Below, one piece after another: positions 28,645 to 39,390 of a stretch of 64,000 nucleotides of DNA. The notes below the pieces were generated by a model that was not told the DNA's origin, did not search any database, and saw nothing but the letters and a program-made list of their open reading frames with translations. Source of the stretch: Szabonella alba (lineage in GTDB: Bacteria > Pseudomonadota > Alphaproteobacteria > Rhodobacterales > Rhodobacteraceae); the NCBI RefSeq assembly GCF_016765775.1, contig NZ_JAESVN010000004.1:62001-126000 (forward strand). Direction: 5' to 3'. Each line of letters opens with the position of its first letter. Positions within the stretch are counted from its first letter, which is position 1. The translations under genes were made by a program, and so were the position numbers.

Positions 28645-29127
28645 ATGCGCGTGCTGATCCACGGCTATTACCGGCTGTTGCAGATCATTCTGACAATCCT
28701 CATCGCGGTTCTGATCGTCCCTGTGACGATGCAGATCGCAAGCCGCTATTCTGTCATGATCCCCCGCTACATCTGGACAGAAGAGCTTGCGCGCTTCTGC
28801 TTCATCTGGATCATCATGATCGGCGCAATGATCGCTGTGCGCGACCGGACACATTTCGACGTGGATCTTCTGCCTCGCAGTGAAAGCCCGAAGGTCAATT
28901 TTCTGGCGCAGCTTGTCGTCCATGGCGCAATCATGGTGATGGCGCTGTCTTTCCTGTGGTGGGGCATCGACTTCTACAGGCTTGGCGCAAGACAACTCTC
29001 CGAGATTTTCGGCCTGCCGATGCAATGGATCTATGTCGCCTGGCCGTTGGCCGGGGCAACCTGGGCCCTGTTCACGCTGGAAAACATCTGGAACGACTAC
29101 CACGCTATCAAGGCAGGAAACGAATAA
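28645..29127 (+). CDS. TRAP transporter small permease, DctQ family
   Basis: 160 residues with four hydrophobic segments. The family signature WTEELARFCFIWIIMIGAMIAVRDRTHFDVDLLP is clear. It forms the inner-membrane permease with DctM and is driven by a sodium or proton gradient. The ATG at 28645 is chosen over earlier frame positions that fall in the intergenic region. Its stop overlaps the dctM start by one base (TAATG). Confidence 0.92.
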   Translation: MRVLIHGYYRLLQIILTILIAVLIVPVTMQIASRYSVMIPRYIWTEELARFCFIWIIMIGAMIAVRDRTHFDVDLLPRSESPKVNFLAQLVVHGAIMVMALSFLWWGIDFYRLGARQLSEIFGLPMQWIYVAWPLAGATWALFTLENIWNDYHAIKAGNE

Positions 29128-30431
29128 TGGGTCCCGCAGAAGTTGCATTCATCCTGTTCAGCACGTTCGCAGTGCTGGTCGTCCTGCGCGTGCCCGTGGC
29201 CTTTGCGCTCGGCCTTGCCGTGGTGCCGGTGTTCTTCATCGACCCGCGCCTGACGCCCTCGCTGCTGATGCGCGAGATGTTCAAAAGCTACAACGCCTTC
29301 GTCCTGCTGGCGGTGCCCTTCTTCCTGATGGCTGCCAATCTGATGAACTCGGCCGGGATCACCGACCGGTTGATCCGGCTGGCCAAGGCGCTGGTCGGCC
29401 ATCTTCCGGGCGGTCTGGGCCATGTGAACGTCACCGTCTCGATGCTGTTCGCCGGCATCTCGGGCAGTTCGACCGCCGATGCCGCGGGCATCGGGTCGCT
29501 CCTGATCCCGCAGATGAAGAAGGAAGGCTATGATGCCTCCTTCGCCGTGGCGATCACGGCCTGTTCCTCGGTCATGGGGGTCATCATTCCGCCCTCGATC
29601 CTGATGGTGATCTGGGGCGGGCTGATGTCGGTTTCCATTGGCGGTCTGTTTCTGGCCGGTGTCGTGCCGGGCATCCTGATCGCGCTCAGCCAGATGATCA
29701 CTGTCTATATCTATGCCAAGCGGCGCGGCTATCCGGTCTATGACCGCACCACCTTCCGCGAGTTGATGAGCGCGGTCGCAGGCGCCAGCCTTGCGCTGAT
29801 GACCCCGATCATCATCGTGGGCGGGATCGTCGGCGGCTTCTTCACCCCGACCGAGGCTTCGGTCGTAGCGGTGATCTATTCGCTGTTCCTCGGGCTGTTC
29901 GTCTACCGCACCATCAAGCCGCGTCAGCTGGCCGGTGTGCTATATGACAGCGCGCGCTTTGCCGCGATCACGCTCTTCTGTATCGGCACGGCCTCGGCTT
30001 TCGGCTGGGTTCTCGCGTATTTCAAGATCCCTGCCGCCCTTGTTAACCAGATTGAAATGCTGGGGCTTGGCTGGGTCGGCACGGGCATCATGATTGCGGT
30101 GGCCTTCCTGATCATCGGGATGTTCATCGACGCGATCCCGGCCATCATCATCCTTGGCACGGTGCTGATGCCCGTGGCGGCCCATGTCGGTATCCATCCG
30201 ATCCATTTCGCCATCATCGGGGTAATGAGCCTGTCCTTCGGCCTTGTGACGCCGCCTTACGGGCTTTGTCTGCTGATCTCGGCCTCTATCGGGCAAATCC
30301 GGCTGGTCAATGCGATGAAGGATGTCGGGATCATCCTGCTGCCGATGTTCGGTGTGCTCTTGATGATCGTACTGATGCCGCAGATCATCCTGTGGCTTCC
30401 GAGGCTCATCATGCCGCAATTCGTGCAGTAG
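29127..30431 (+). CDS. TRAP transporter large permease, DctM family
   Basis: 434 residues with about twelve transmembrane segments. Typical DctM stretches are FVLLAVPFFLMAANLMNSAGITDRLIRLAKALVGHLPGGLGHVNV, the GISGSSTADAAGIGSLLIPQM motif and IPPSILMVIWGG. The C-terminal FGLVTPPYGLCLLISASIGQI is also present. It overlaps dctQ by one base and is followed after about 46 bases by the GntR regulator. Confidence 0.94.
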   Translation: MGPAEVAFILFSTFAVLVVLRVPVAFALGLAVVPVFFIDPRLTPSLLMREMFKSYNAFVLLAVPFFLMAANLMNSAGITDRLIRLAKALVGHLPGGLGHVNVTVSMLFAGISGSSTADAAGIGSLLIPQMKKEGYDASFAVAITACSSVMGVIIPPSILMVIWGGLMSVSIGGLFLAGVVPGILIALSQMITVYIYAKRRGYPVYDRTTFRELMSAVAGASLALMTPIIIVGGIVGGFFTPTEASVVAVIYSLFLGLFVYRTIKPRQLAGVLYDSARFAAITLFCIGTASAFGWVLAYFKIPAALVNQIEMLGLGWVGTGIMIAVAFLIIGMFIDAIPAIIILGTVLMPVAAHVGIHPIHFAIIGVMSLSFGLVTPPYGLCLLISASIGQIRLVNAMKDVGIILLPMFGVLLMIVLMPQIILWLPRLIMPQFVQ

Positions 30432-30477
30432 CTTCCGAAAGGTCGGGAAAGATGCAAGAAGCGACGGAGTGACCAGT

Positions 30478-31188
30478 ATGGGACAAGCCCCTTTGACACG
30501 ACCGACGTTGAATTTCCGCATCGAACCCGACCGCATGGCCCAGACGCAGGCAATCTCGCTCCTGCGCGATTCGATCCTGACGGGGGAACTGAAACCGGGC
30601 ATGCGCCTTTCCGAACAGGAAATCGCCAATGCCATGGGCATCTCCCGTCAGCCCGTGCGCGAGGCCTTCATCCGCCTTGCCGGCGAGGGGCTTCTGGAGG
30701 TCTGGCCGCAACGCGGCACCTTCGTTTCCAAGATCTCGGCCGAAGAGGTGCTGGATGCCCGTTTCGTGCGCGAAGCGGTGGAGGCCGATCTGATCCGGCT
30801 GGCCACCGAACGCGGCGGCGCGGAACTTGTCGCAGTCCTGCGCGACAATCTTGCCCAGCAGCATGAGGCCCTGACGGATCCCGCGCGCTTTCTGCGGCTG
30901 GATGAGGTGTTCCACCGCACCATCGCCGAGGCCGCAGGCAAGGGCCGGGCATGGGACCATCTGCAAAAGCTGAAATCGCAACTCGACCGGGTGCGCTTTC
31001 TGGCAACGCAGGATTTTCCCGTGAATGTGCTGATCACCCAGCATGCAGGCGTGATCGACGCGCTGGCCACCGGCAATCCCGACCGGGCCGAAACCGCGAT
31101 GCGCGTTCATCTGTGTCAGATGCTTGAGGATCTGCCGCGCATCAATGCCGCCTATCCCGATTACTTCGCCCCTCCCCGCCCGGACTGA
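30478..31188 (+). CDS. GntR-family regulator, FadR subfamily
   Basis: 236 residues. N-terminal winged helix with LRDSILTGELKPGMRLSEQEIANAMGISRQPVREAFIRLAGEGLLEVWPQRGTFV, then an all-helical FCD ligand domain with RFVREAVEADLIRLA, LDEVFHRTIAEAAG and a late HAGVIDAL / AMRVHL with conserved His residues, which commonly bind metal and an organic acid. ATG 30478 is preferred over GTG 30469 because GGAG lies eight bases before it. Being last in the transporter operon, it probably senses the imported acid and represses the unit. Confidence 0.9.
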   Translation: MGQAPLTRPTLNFRIEPDRMAQTQAISLLRDSILTGELKPGMRLSEQEIANAMGISRQPVREAFIRLAGEGLLEVWPQRGTFVSKISAEEVLDARFVREAVEADLIRLATERGGAELVAVLRDNLAQQHEALTDPARFLRLDEVFHRTIAEAAGKGRAWDHLQKLKSQLDRVRFLATQDFPVNVLITQHAGVIDALATGNPDRAETAMRVHLCQMLEDLPRINAAYPDYFAPPRPD

Positions 31189-31370
31189 ACGATCCGGACA
31201 GAATGACCGAACCGATTCGCCACGGCAGAAGCGGCGCGGAAATTCCCGGATTGGCGGTCCGATGCGGCCGCCCGGTCGATCCCCGCATCCCGGGCGGCTT
31301 GCCCCCGGGGCGTTCGCGCCGTAAGGGAAAGGCGCATTTTCCGCCCGTCCTGACGAAAGGCCCCTGCCCC

Positions 31371-32675
31371 ATGATCCCGCGCTATTCCCGCCCCGAGATG
31401 GTCGCCATCTGGTCGCCCGAAACCAAGTTCCGGATCTGGTTCGAGATCGAGGCCCATGCCTGCGACGCACAGGCCGCCCTTGGCGTGATCCCGAAGGAAA
31501 ACGCCGAGGCCGTCTGGCGCGCAAAGGATGTCAAATTCGACGTGGCCCGCATCGACGAGATCGAGGCCGTGACCAAACATGACGTCATCGCCTTCCTGAC
31601 CCATCTGGCCGAACATGTGGGGTCCGATCAGGCGCGTTTCGTGCATCAGGGCATGACCTCGTCGGATGTTCTGGATACCACGCTGAATGTGCAGCTGGTC
31701 CGGGCATCGGACCTTCTGCTTGCCGGGATGGACCGGGTGCTGGCCGCGCTGAAGACCCGCGCGCATGAGCACAAGGATACCGTGCGCATCGGGCGCAGCC
31801 ATGGCATCCATGCCGAACCCACGACCATGGGCCTGACCTTTGCGCGCTTCTATGCAGAAATGGCGCGCGGCCGGGCCCGGCTGGTGGCTGCGCGGGCCGA
31901 GATTGCCACCGGCGCGATTTCTGGCGCGGTCGGCACCTTCGCCAATATCGACCCGGCGGTGGAAGAACACGTTTGCAAGATGCTGGATCTGACGCCCGAG
32001 CCGATTTCGACGCAGGTCATTCCCCGCGACCGACATGCGATGTTCTTTGCCACGCTGGGGGTGATCGCCAGCAGCATCGAGAATATCGCCACCGAAATCC
32101 GCCACATGCAGCGCACCGAGGTGCTGGAGGCCGAGGAATTCTTCTCCCCCGGCCAGAAGGGCTCCAGCGCCATGCCGCATAAGCGCAATCCGGTGCTGAC
32201 CGAAAACCTGACCGGGCTGGCGCGGCTGGTGCGCATGTCGGTCATTCCCGCGATGGAGAATGTGACCCTCTGGCATGAGCGTGACATCTCGCACAGCTCG
32301 GTCGAGCGGGCGATCGGGCCGGATACGACCGTCACGCTGGATTTTGCGCTGCACAGGCTGGCAGGCGTGGTGGAAAAGCTGGTGATCTATCCCGAGACAA
32401 TGCTGGCCAACATGAACAAGTTCAGGGGATTGGTGATGAGCCAGCGCGTCTTGCTGGCACTCACCCAGGCCGGGCTCAGCCGCGAAGACGCCTATCGTCT
32501 GGTCCAGCGCAATGCGATGCGGGTCTGGGAACAGGGCGCCGATTTCAAGACCGAACTGCTGGCCGATGCCGAAGTGACTGCGGCATTGAGCCCGGCCGAG
32601 ATCGAGGAAAAATTCGACCTTGGCTATCACACCAAACATGTGGACACGATCTTTGCGCGGGTTTTCGGGGCCTGA
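31371..32675 (+). CDS. purB: adenylosuccinate lyase
   Basis: Acts twice in purine synthesis, releasing fumarate from SAICAR and from adenylosuccinate. The 434-residue protein starts MIPRYSRPEMVAIWSPETKF and has the fumarase/aspartase-superfamily signature KGSSAMPHKRNPVLTENL with the catalytic Ser loop. The RFVHQGMTSSDVLDT block and IGRSHGIHAEPTTMG with the catalytic His are also present. A longer frame runs upstream to 31203 but through intergenic sequence. A strong terminator follows 80 bases after the stop. Confidence 0.97.
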   Translation: MIPRYSRPEMVAIWSPETKFRIWFEIEAHACDAQAALGVIPKENAEAVWRAKDVKFDVARIDEIEAVTKHDVIAFLTHLAEHVGSDQARFVHQGMTSSDVLDTTLNVQLVRASDLLLAGMDRVLAALKTRAHEHKDTVRIGRSHGIHAEPTTMGLTFARFYAEMARGRARLVAARAEIATGAISGAVGTFANIDPAVEEHVCKMLDLTPEPISTQVIPRDRHAMFFATLGVIASSIENIATEIRHMQRTEVLEAEEFFSPGQKGSSAMPHKRNPVLTENLTGLARLVRMSVIPAMENVTLWHERDISHSSVERAIGPDTTVTLDFALHRLAGVVEKLVIYPETMLANMNKFRGLVMSQRVLLALTQAGLSREDAYRLVQRNAMRVWEQGADFKTELLADAEVTAALSPAEIEEKFDLGYHTKHVDTIFARVFGA

Positions 32676-32756
32676 CTTCAGGACTGGACGGGCCGCACCT
32701 GCGTGCGAAACAGGCAGAACCGGCCCGAAGAAGGGCCGGTAACGGATCGGTGAAGC

Positions 32757-32787
32757 GGCCGGGCGCGGAAATGCGCCCGGCCTTTTT
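32757..32787 (+). terminator. intrinsic terminator after purB
   Basis: Ten-base stem GGCCGGGCGC/GCGCCCGGCC with a GGAAAT loop, then TTTTT. A smaller CCGGCCC/GGGCCGG hairpin precedes it at about 32730-32750. Confidence 0.92.
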
Positions 32788-32881
32788 GATTCGCATGTTA
32801 CGCTGGGTCAGGCCCGGAGATCCGCCCTTTGGCAGAGTTCTGCGCCCGACAGGTCAAGATCAACACAGGAAAGGACGGCCC

Positions 32882-33037
32882 ATGAAAACCAAAGCTGCGA
32901 TTGCCCTGATTGCCCTGATGCTTTCCCCCGGAATGGCGGCAGCCTATTGCGCGGGCTCAAAGCACAGCGCGATGAGCTGTGGTGACGGCACCACCTATGA
33001 TGCCGAAACCCGCGCCTGCGTGCCCGTCACCGGCTGA
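32882..33037 (+). CDS. small secreted Cys-containing protein
   Basis: 51 residues: signal peptide MKTKAAIALIALMLSPGMAAA and a mature part of only about 30 residues with three Cys (C23, C33, C46) in the pattern C-x9-C-x12-C, including HSAMSCGDGTTYDAETRACV. The spacing and the YD-x3-x-C end recall chitin-binding peritrophin-like motifs, but three Cys cannot all pair within one chain. AAGGA before the ATG and a clean signal peptide make it a likely real gene. Role unknown. Confidence 0.7.
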   Translation: MKTKAAIALIALMLSPGMAAAYCAGSKHSAMSCGDGTTYDAETRACVPVTG

Positions 33038-33109
33038 CAGAAGGCCCAGACCGTAAGCCCGCGTTAACCGGCGCATCCCAGACTGGTCTCAGCCAGAATC
33101 GGGGGTCAG

Positions 33110-34201
33110 ATGACGCAGGCAGTGATGAAAGGCGGGCAACGCCCTGTTTCGCCCGCTCAGGCGGCTGTGGCCGATCCGGGCAGGCGCGTGCTGCCCCGCA
33201 GCCTGAACGGTCGCGAAAAGGCGGCCGTGATTGTGCGGCTGCTGTTGTCCGAGGGAACGGCGCTGCCCCTTGCCGCCCTGCCCGACCACCTGCAGGCCCG
33301 CTTGACCGAGCAGATCGGCAAGATGCGGCTGGTGGATCGCGCGACGCTTTCCGCCGTCATCAACGATTTCCTGACCGAACTGGAAGAGGTCGGCCTGTCC
33401 TTCCCAGGCGGGATTGAGGGCGCACTGACCATCATGGATGGCCATATCAGCCCCGGCGCCGCCGGACGGCTGCGGCGCATGGCGGCGGGATCTTCGCGCG
33501 CCGATCCCTGGGAACGGATTGCCGCCCTGCCCCTGGATCGCCTGCTTCCGGTGATCGAGGAGGAAGGAACCGAGGTCGCTGCGGTGCTGCTGTCCAAGCT
33601 GCCGGTGCCCAAGGCGGCCGATCTGCTGGGCCGTATGACCGGGGACCGGGCGCGCCGCATCGCCTATGCGGTTTCGCTGACCGGCAATGTCGATCCCGAA
33701 ACCGTGCGCCGGATCGGGCAGGCATTGGCGGCGCGGCTGGACAATCAGCCGCTGCGCGCCTTTGAAACCGGCCCGGTGCAGCGCGTGGGGGCCATCCTGA
33801 ATGTCGTGCCGCAGATCCGGCGCGACGATGTATTGGAGGGTCTGGAGTCCGAGGATGCGGGTTTTGCCGAAGAGGTGCGCAAGGCGATCTTCACCTTCCT
33901 GCATATTCCCGCCCGAATCGCGCCGCGCGATGTGCCGAAGGTCATCCGCATGATGGATCAACCCGTTCTGGTCACCGCACTGGCCGTCGCCATGACCGCC
34001 CCCGAAACCGCACTGGCGGCCGAATTTCTGCTGTCGAACATGTCGCAGCGCATGGCGCAGGCCCTGCGCGAAGAGATGGAAACCCGGGGCAAGGTGCGCG
34101 ACCGCGATGCCGAAACCGCGATGAATGCGGTGATCCTGACAATCCGGGATCTGGAAAATGCCGGCGAACTGGTTCTGGTCGATCCCGAGGAGGAGGGCTG
34201 A
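33110..34201 (+). CDS. FliG-like flagellar motor-switch homologue, standalone
   Basis: 363 residues with recognisable FliG architecture: an N-terminal NGREKAAVIVRLLLSEG repeat domain, a middle domain (about 130-230) and a C-terminal domain with DAGFAEEVRKAIFTF, LLSNMSQRMAQALREEMETRGKVR and a final AVILTIRDLENAGEL. In canonical FliG the middle domain carries EHPQ, which contacts FliM. Here the aligned place reads E152-G-T-E155. The charged run before and within the torque helix also looks changed (FTFLHIPARIAPRDVPKVIRMMD). No flagellar gene is nearby. It may be a paralogue with another job or a degenerate remnant. Confidence 0.7.
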   Translation: MTQAVMKGGQRPVSPAQAAVADPGRRVLPRSLNGREKAAVIVRLLLSEGTALPLAALPDHLQARLTEQIGKMRLVDRATLSAVINDFLTELEEVGLSFPGGIEGALTIMDGHISPGAAGRLRRMAAGSSRADPWERIAALPLDRLLPVIEEEGTEVAAVLLSKLPVPKAADLLGRMTGDRARRIAYAVSLTGNVDPETVRRIGQALAARLDNQPLRAFETGPVQRVGAILNVVPQIRRDDVLEGLESEDAGFAEEVRKAIFTFLHIPARIAPRDVPKVIRMMDQPVLVTALAVAMTAPETALAAEFLLSNMSQRMAQALREEMETRGKVRDRDAETAMNAVILTIRDLENAGELVLVDPEEEG

Positions 34202-34430
34202 ACGCACAAAGCCCCGCGCGCATCCGGTCCCCTGCCATGCGCCAGCCGGACATTGCGGGGGTGCAATGCGCAGACCCGGCGTCAGAGCCCCGGCCTTGGG
34301 CAGGCGGATTCCGCCCGCGCACCGGGTTATGGCGGCGGGGCAGTCGGATCCATCAGGCGCTGCCGGATCCTGACAGCGGAATCGCGCCTTGTCGCGCCGG
34401 TCCCGGCCCGCCCCCCCCTGCAAGCCCCCT
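34202..34430. other. gene-free GC-rich stretch before the tandem repeat
   Basis: Between the FliG-like gene and the acyltransferase, 34202-34583 is 382 bases without a supported gene. This first part shows no clear promoter or hairpin terminator that I would defend. It leads into a 22-base tandem repeat. Confidence 0.4.
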
Positions 34431-34516
34431 CTGCGCCAGTTCCAAGCGCGCCCTGCGCCAGCGCCAAGCCCCCCCTTGCACCAGCGCCAAGCCCCCCCTG
34501 CGCCAGCGCCAAGCCT
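34431..34516. repeat. 22-base tandem repeat, four copies
   Basis: Units of the form CTGCGCCAGCGCCAAGCCCC begin at 34431, 34453, about 34476 and 34498, a period of 22-23 bases with one diverged copy (first) and small changes (TTGCACC in the third). The repeat is not in a supported coding frame. It ends about 67 bases before the acyltransferase start. Confidence 0.8.
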
Positions 34517-34583
34517 TGTGATCGGGGCGGGCTGACTTTATGTCGGTTGGCAGAACCCGCGCAGGCCACCAGACAGGTGTCGA

Positions 34584-35453
34584 TTGTCAGACGAGAACAG
34601 CAGAAGCATCGGCAAACGACTGGAAAGCCTTGCGCTCCGGGGGCTGATTTCCGGCCTGTTGCTGCTGCCCTATGCCTGGCGAGTGCCGCTTTGTGGCTGG
34701 GTCATGGCGCGGATCATCGCCCCGATTGCGGGATATGACCGCCGGGTGCGGGAAAACCTGGCGCTTGTGCTGCCCGACCTGCCTGAGGCAGAGGTGCACC
34801 GTCTGGTGCGGGATGTGCCGCGCAATGTGGGCCGCACCCTGATCGAAATCTATTCCGGCCCCGAATTCACAGCCCGTGCCACCGCCACGCCGCTGGAAGG
34901 CGAAGGTCTGGCCGCGCTGGATGAGGCGCATCGTGCAGGCCGGCCGGTGATCCTTGTGACCGGGCATTTCGGCAATTACGACGCCTCGCGCGCCGCATTG
35001 ATCGCCAAGGGCTACCGCGTTGGCGCGCTTTACCGTCCGATGGGCGATCCGCATTTCAACGCCCATTACGTCGCCGCCATTTCACGCATCGGCACCCCGG
35101 TCTTTCCGCGCGGGAGGGCGGGGCTGGGCGATATGGTGCGATTTCTGCGATCGGGCGGGATGCTGGGGCTGCTGATGGATCAGCATATGCGCCATGGCGC
35201 GGCGCTGTCCTTTTTCGACCATACCGCGATGACCGCGCTTTCGGCCGCCGAACTGGCGCTGAAATATGATGCGCTGCTGGTGCCGACTTATGGCATCCGC
35301 ATGGAAAACGGGCTGGATTTCCGCATCGTGGTCGAGGCGCCGATCCCCAGGGGCACGCCCGAGGAGATGACGCAGGCGCTGAATGACAGTCTGGAACGAC
35401 TGGTGCGCGACCATCTGGACCAGTGGTTCTGGATTCACCGCCGCTGGAAGTGA
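34584..35453 (+). CDS. LpxL/HtrB-family lysophospholipid or lipid A acyltransferase
   Basis: 289 residues. The catalytic HX4D motif is present (H128 in TGHFGNYD, D133), followed by YRPMGDPHFNAHYV, and RHGAALSFFDHTAMTALSAAELALKY, then the C-terminal QWFWIHRRWK typical of the LPLAT family. It probably adds a secondary acyl chain to lipid A at the inner membrane. The first possible start in frame is TTG at 34584; no later ATG precedes the conserved region well, so the true start is uncertain. Confidence 0.88.
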   Translation: MSDENSRSIGKRLESLALRGLISGLLLLPYAWRVPLCGWVMARIIAPIAGYDRRVRENLALVLPDLPEAEVHRLVRDVPRNVGRTLIEIYSGPEFTARATATPLEGEGLAALDEAHRAGRPVILVTGHFGNYDASRAALIAKGYRVGALYRPMGDPHFNAHYVAAISRIGTPVFPRGRAGLGDMVRFLRSGGMLGLLMDQHMRHGAALSFFDHTAMTALSAAELALKYDALLVPTYGIRMENGLDFRIVVEAPIPRGTPEEMTQALNDSLERLVRDHLDQWFWIHRRWK

Positions 35454-35537
35454 CGCCGACCGCCACCGCGCTCTGCCGGAACGGAACGTCAGTCGCGGGC
35501 CCTTACCCCCCGGGCGCGCGACTGAAACAGGCAGCTC

Positions 35538-36305
35538 TCAGGGCAGGCGCTGCGCCGCGACAATTTCGGACGGGCCTTCGCTTTGCAGGATCACGACGGC
35601 CGGTTCACTTCCCGCCGCCTCGGCCTCCATCACCAGCGGGCTCTGGCCGTTCCATTCGCCCAGAACCTGCCATGAGGTGACTATATTGTGGTAGATCATG
35701 CTGCGGCCCGAATTTTCTCCACGGCCGATTTCCACCTCTTCCGAGGGGCGGTAGCGCACAAGCTGCACCCGCAGGGCAGATTTCGGCGGCGGATCGGCCT
35801 CGGCCCGGATGATGATCCGGCCCGTGCCGCCCGTCTCACGCTCCACCACCAGATGCACGGTGCCGGGCCGGTCGATATGGCGCAGGATTGCAGCCTCGAC
35901 CTCTTCGACGCGTGACCCGACAACACGCTCTTGCCCCTGCACGATCATCTGCGGCGTATAGACCATGCGATCCCGGATCGCCTTGGCATAGGATTTCTGC
36001 CGCGCGGTGAATTGCGCATCGGCAAAACGATCCTTCCAGCCAAGATAGTCCCAGTAATCGACATGCAGTGCCAGCGCGATCACGCGCGGATCCTCGGCCA
36101 GCCGGGCCATGAATTCATCCGCCGGCGGACAGGAAGAACAGCCCTGCGAGGTATAAAGTTCAATCACCACGGGCGCGGGCATCACGGGCTGTGCTGCGGG
36201 CGCAGTCACCCCCTCCTGTTGGGTGGTCCCCTGTTGGGCGATGGCAGTTCCGGCCAGCGCCATCATGCCTGCGACCGCCGCGACGAACCTGCCTGCCATA
36301 TCCAT
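35538..36305 (-). CDS. DUF1223-family exported thioredoxin-like protein
   Basis: 255 residues. Signal peptide about 1-23 (MAGRFVAAVAGMMALAGTAIA), then a Gln/Pro-rich segment and VVIELYTSQGCSSCPPADEFM, the hallmark of DUF1223, whose CSSCPPAD looks like a thioredoxin-type CxxC. LHVDYWDYLGWKDRFADAQFTARQKSYA and YTPQMIVQGQERVVGS follow, as in the family. Likely periplasmic; function not established. The ATG at 36305 is preferred over the TTG one codon upstream. Confidence 0.87.
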   Translation of the reverse strand: MDMAGRFVAAVAGMMALAGTAIAQQGTTQQEGVTAPAAQPVMPAPVVIELYTSQGCSSCPPADEFMARLAEDPRVIALALHVDYWDYLGWKDRFADAQFTARQKSYAKAIRDRMVYTPQMIVQGQERVVGSRVEEVEAAILRHIDRPGTVHLVVERETGGTGRIIIRAEADPPPKSALRVQLVRYRPSEEVEIGRGENSGRSMIYHNIVTSWQVLGEWNGQSPLVMEAEAAGSEPAVVILQSEGPSEIVAAQRLP

Positions 36306-36444
36306 CAATCCTGCCCTCTTGCCGATCTACGTCTAGCCAATCCGATCCGCCCCCGCCAATCAAGGTTTTGCGAGCCTCGTTTCGCCCGCACTCGCCGCGC
36401 CGTGACCGCAATGCCGCTGCCGATTTCGGGGCTGGATTTTCGGC

Positions 36445-36456
36445 ATACAAATGTAT
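36445..36456. promoter_or_regulatory. inverted repeat upstream of acnA
   Basis: ATACA-AA-TGTAT, followed by a second ATACAAA copy just downstream (36455-36461), in the 240-base gap before acnA. An AT-rich dyad in a GC-rich background about 95 bases before the start suggests an operator or promoter element. Unassigned. Confidence 0.35.
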
Positions 36457-36549
36457 ACAAAGGCGCGACTCCCTTGCCCCGCGCCCCCCTTTCAGGGCAT
36501 GACGCAAGGTGAGAAGCGCTTTACCGCCCATCCAGCCAGGAGGCCAGAT

Positions 36550-39321
<2,772 letters not shown>

Positions 39322-39345
39322 TCCGCCCCTTGCGGCAAAGACAAA

Positions 39346-39370
39346 GGCCGCCCGGCAGGGCGGCCTTTTT
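39346..39370 (+). terminator. intrinsic terminator after acnA
   Basis: Eight-base stem GGCCGCCC/GGGCGGCC with GGCA loop, then TTTTT, 25 bases after the stop. Serves the convergent yghU-like gene poorly, as the U-run is on the plus side. Confidence 0.9.
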
Positions 39371-39390
39371 CGTTTTAGATCTAGAGCTTA

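Noticed and set aside
34431-34516. Possible CRISPR array
   Set aside because: Units are directly adjacent with no unique spacers and no cas gene; it is a simple tandem repeat.
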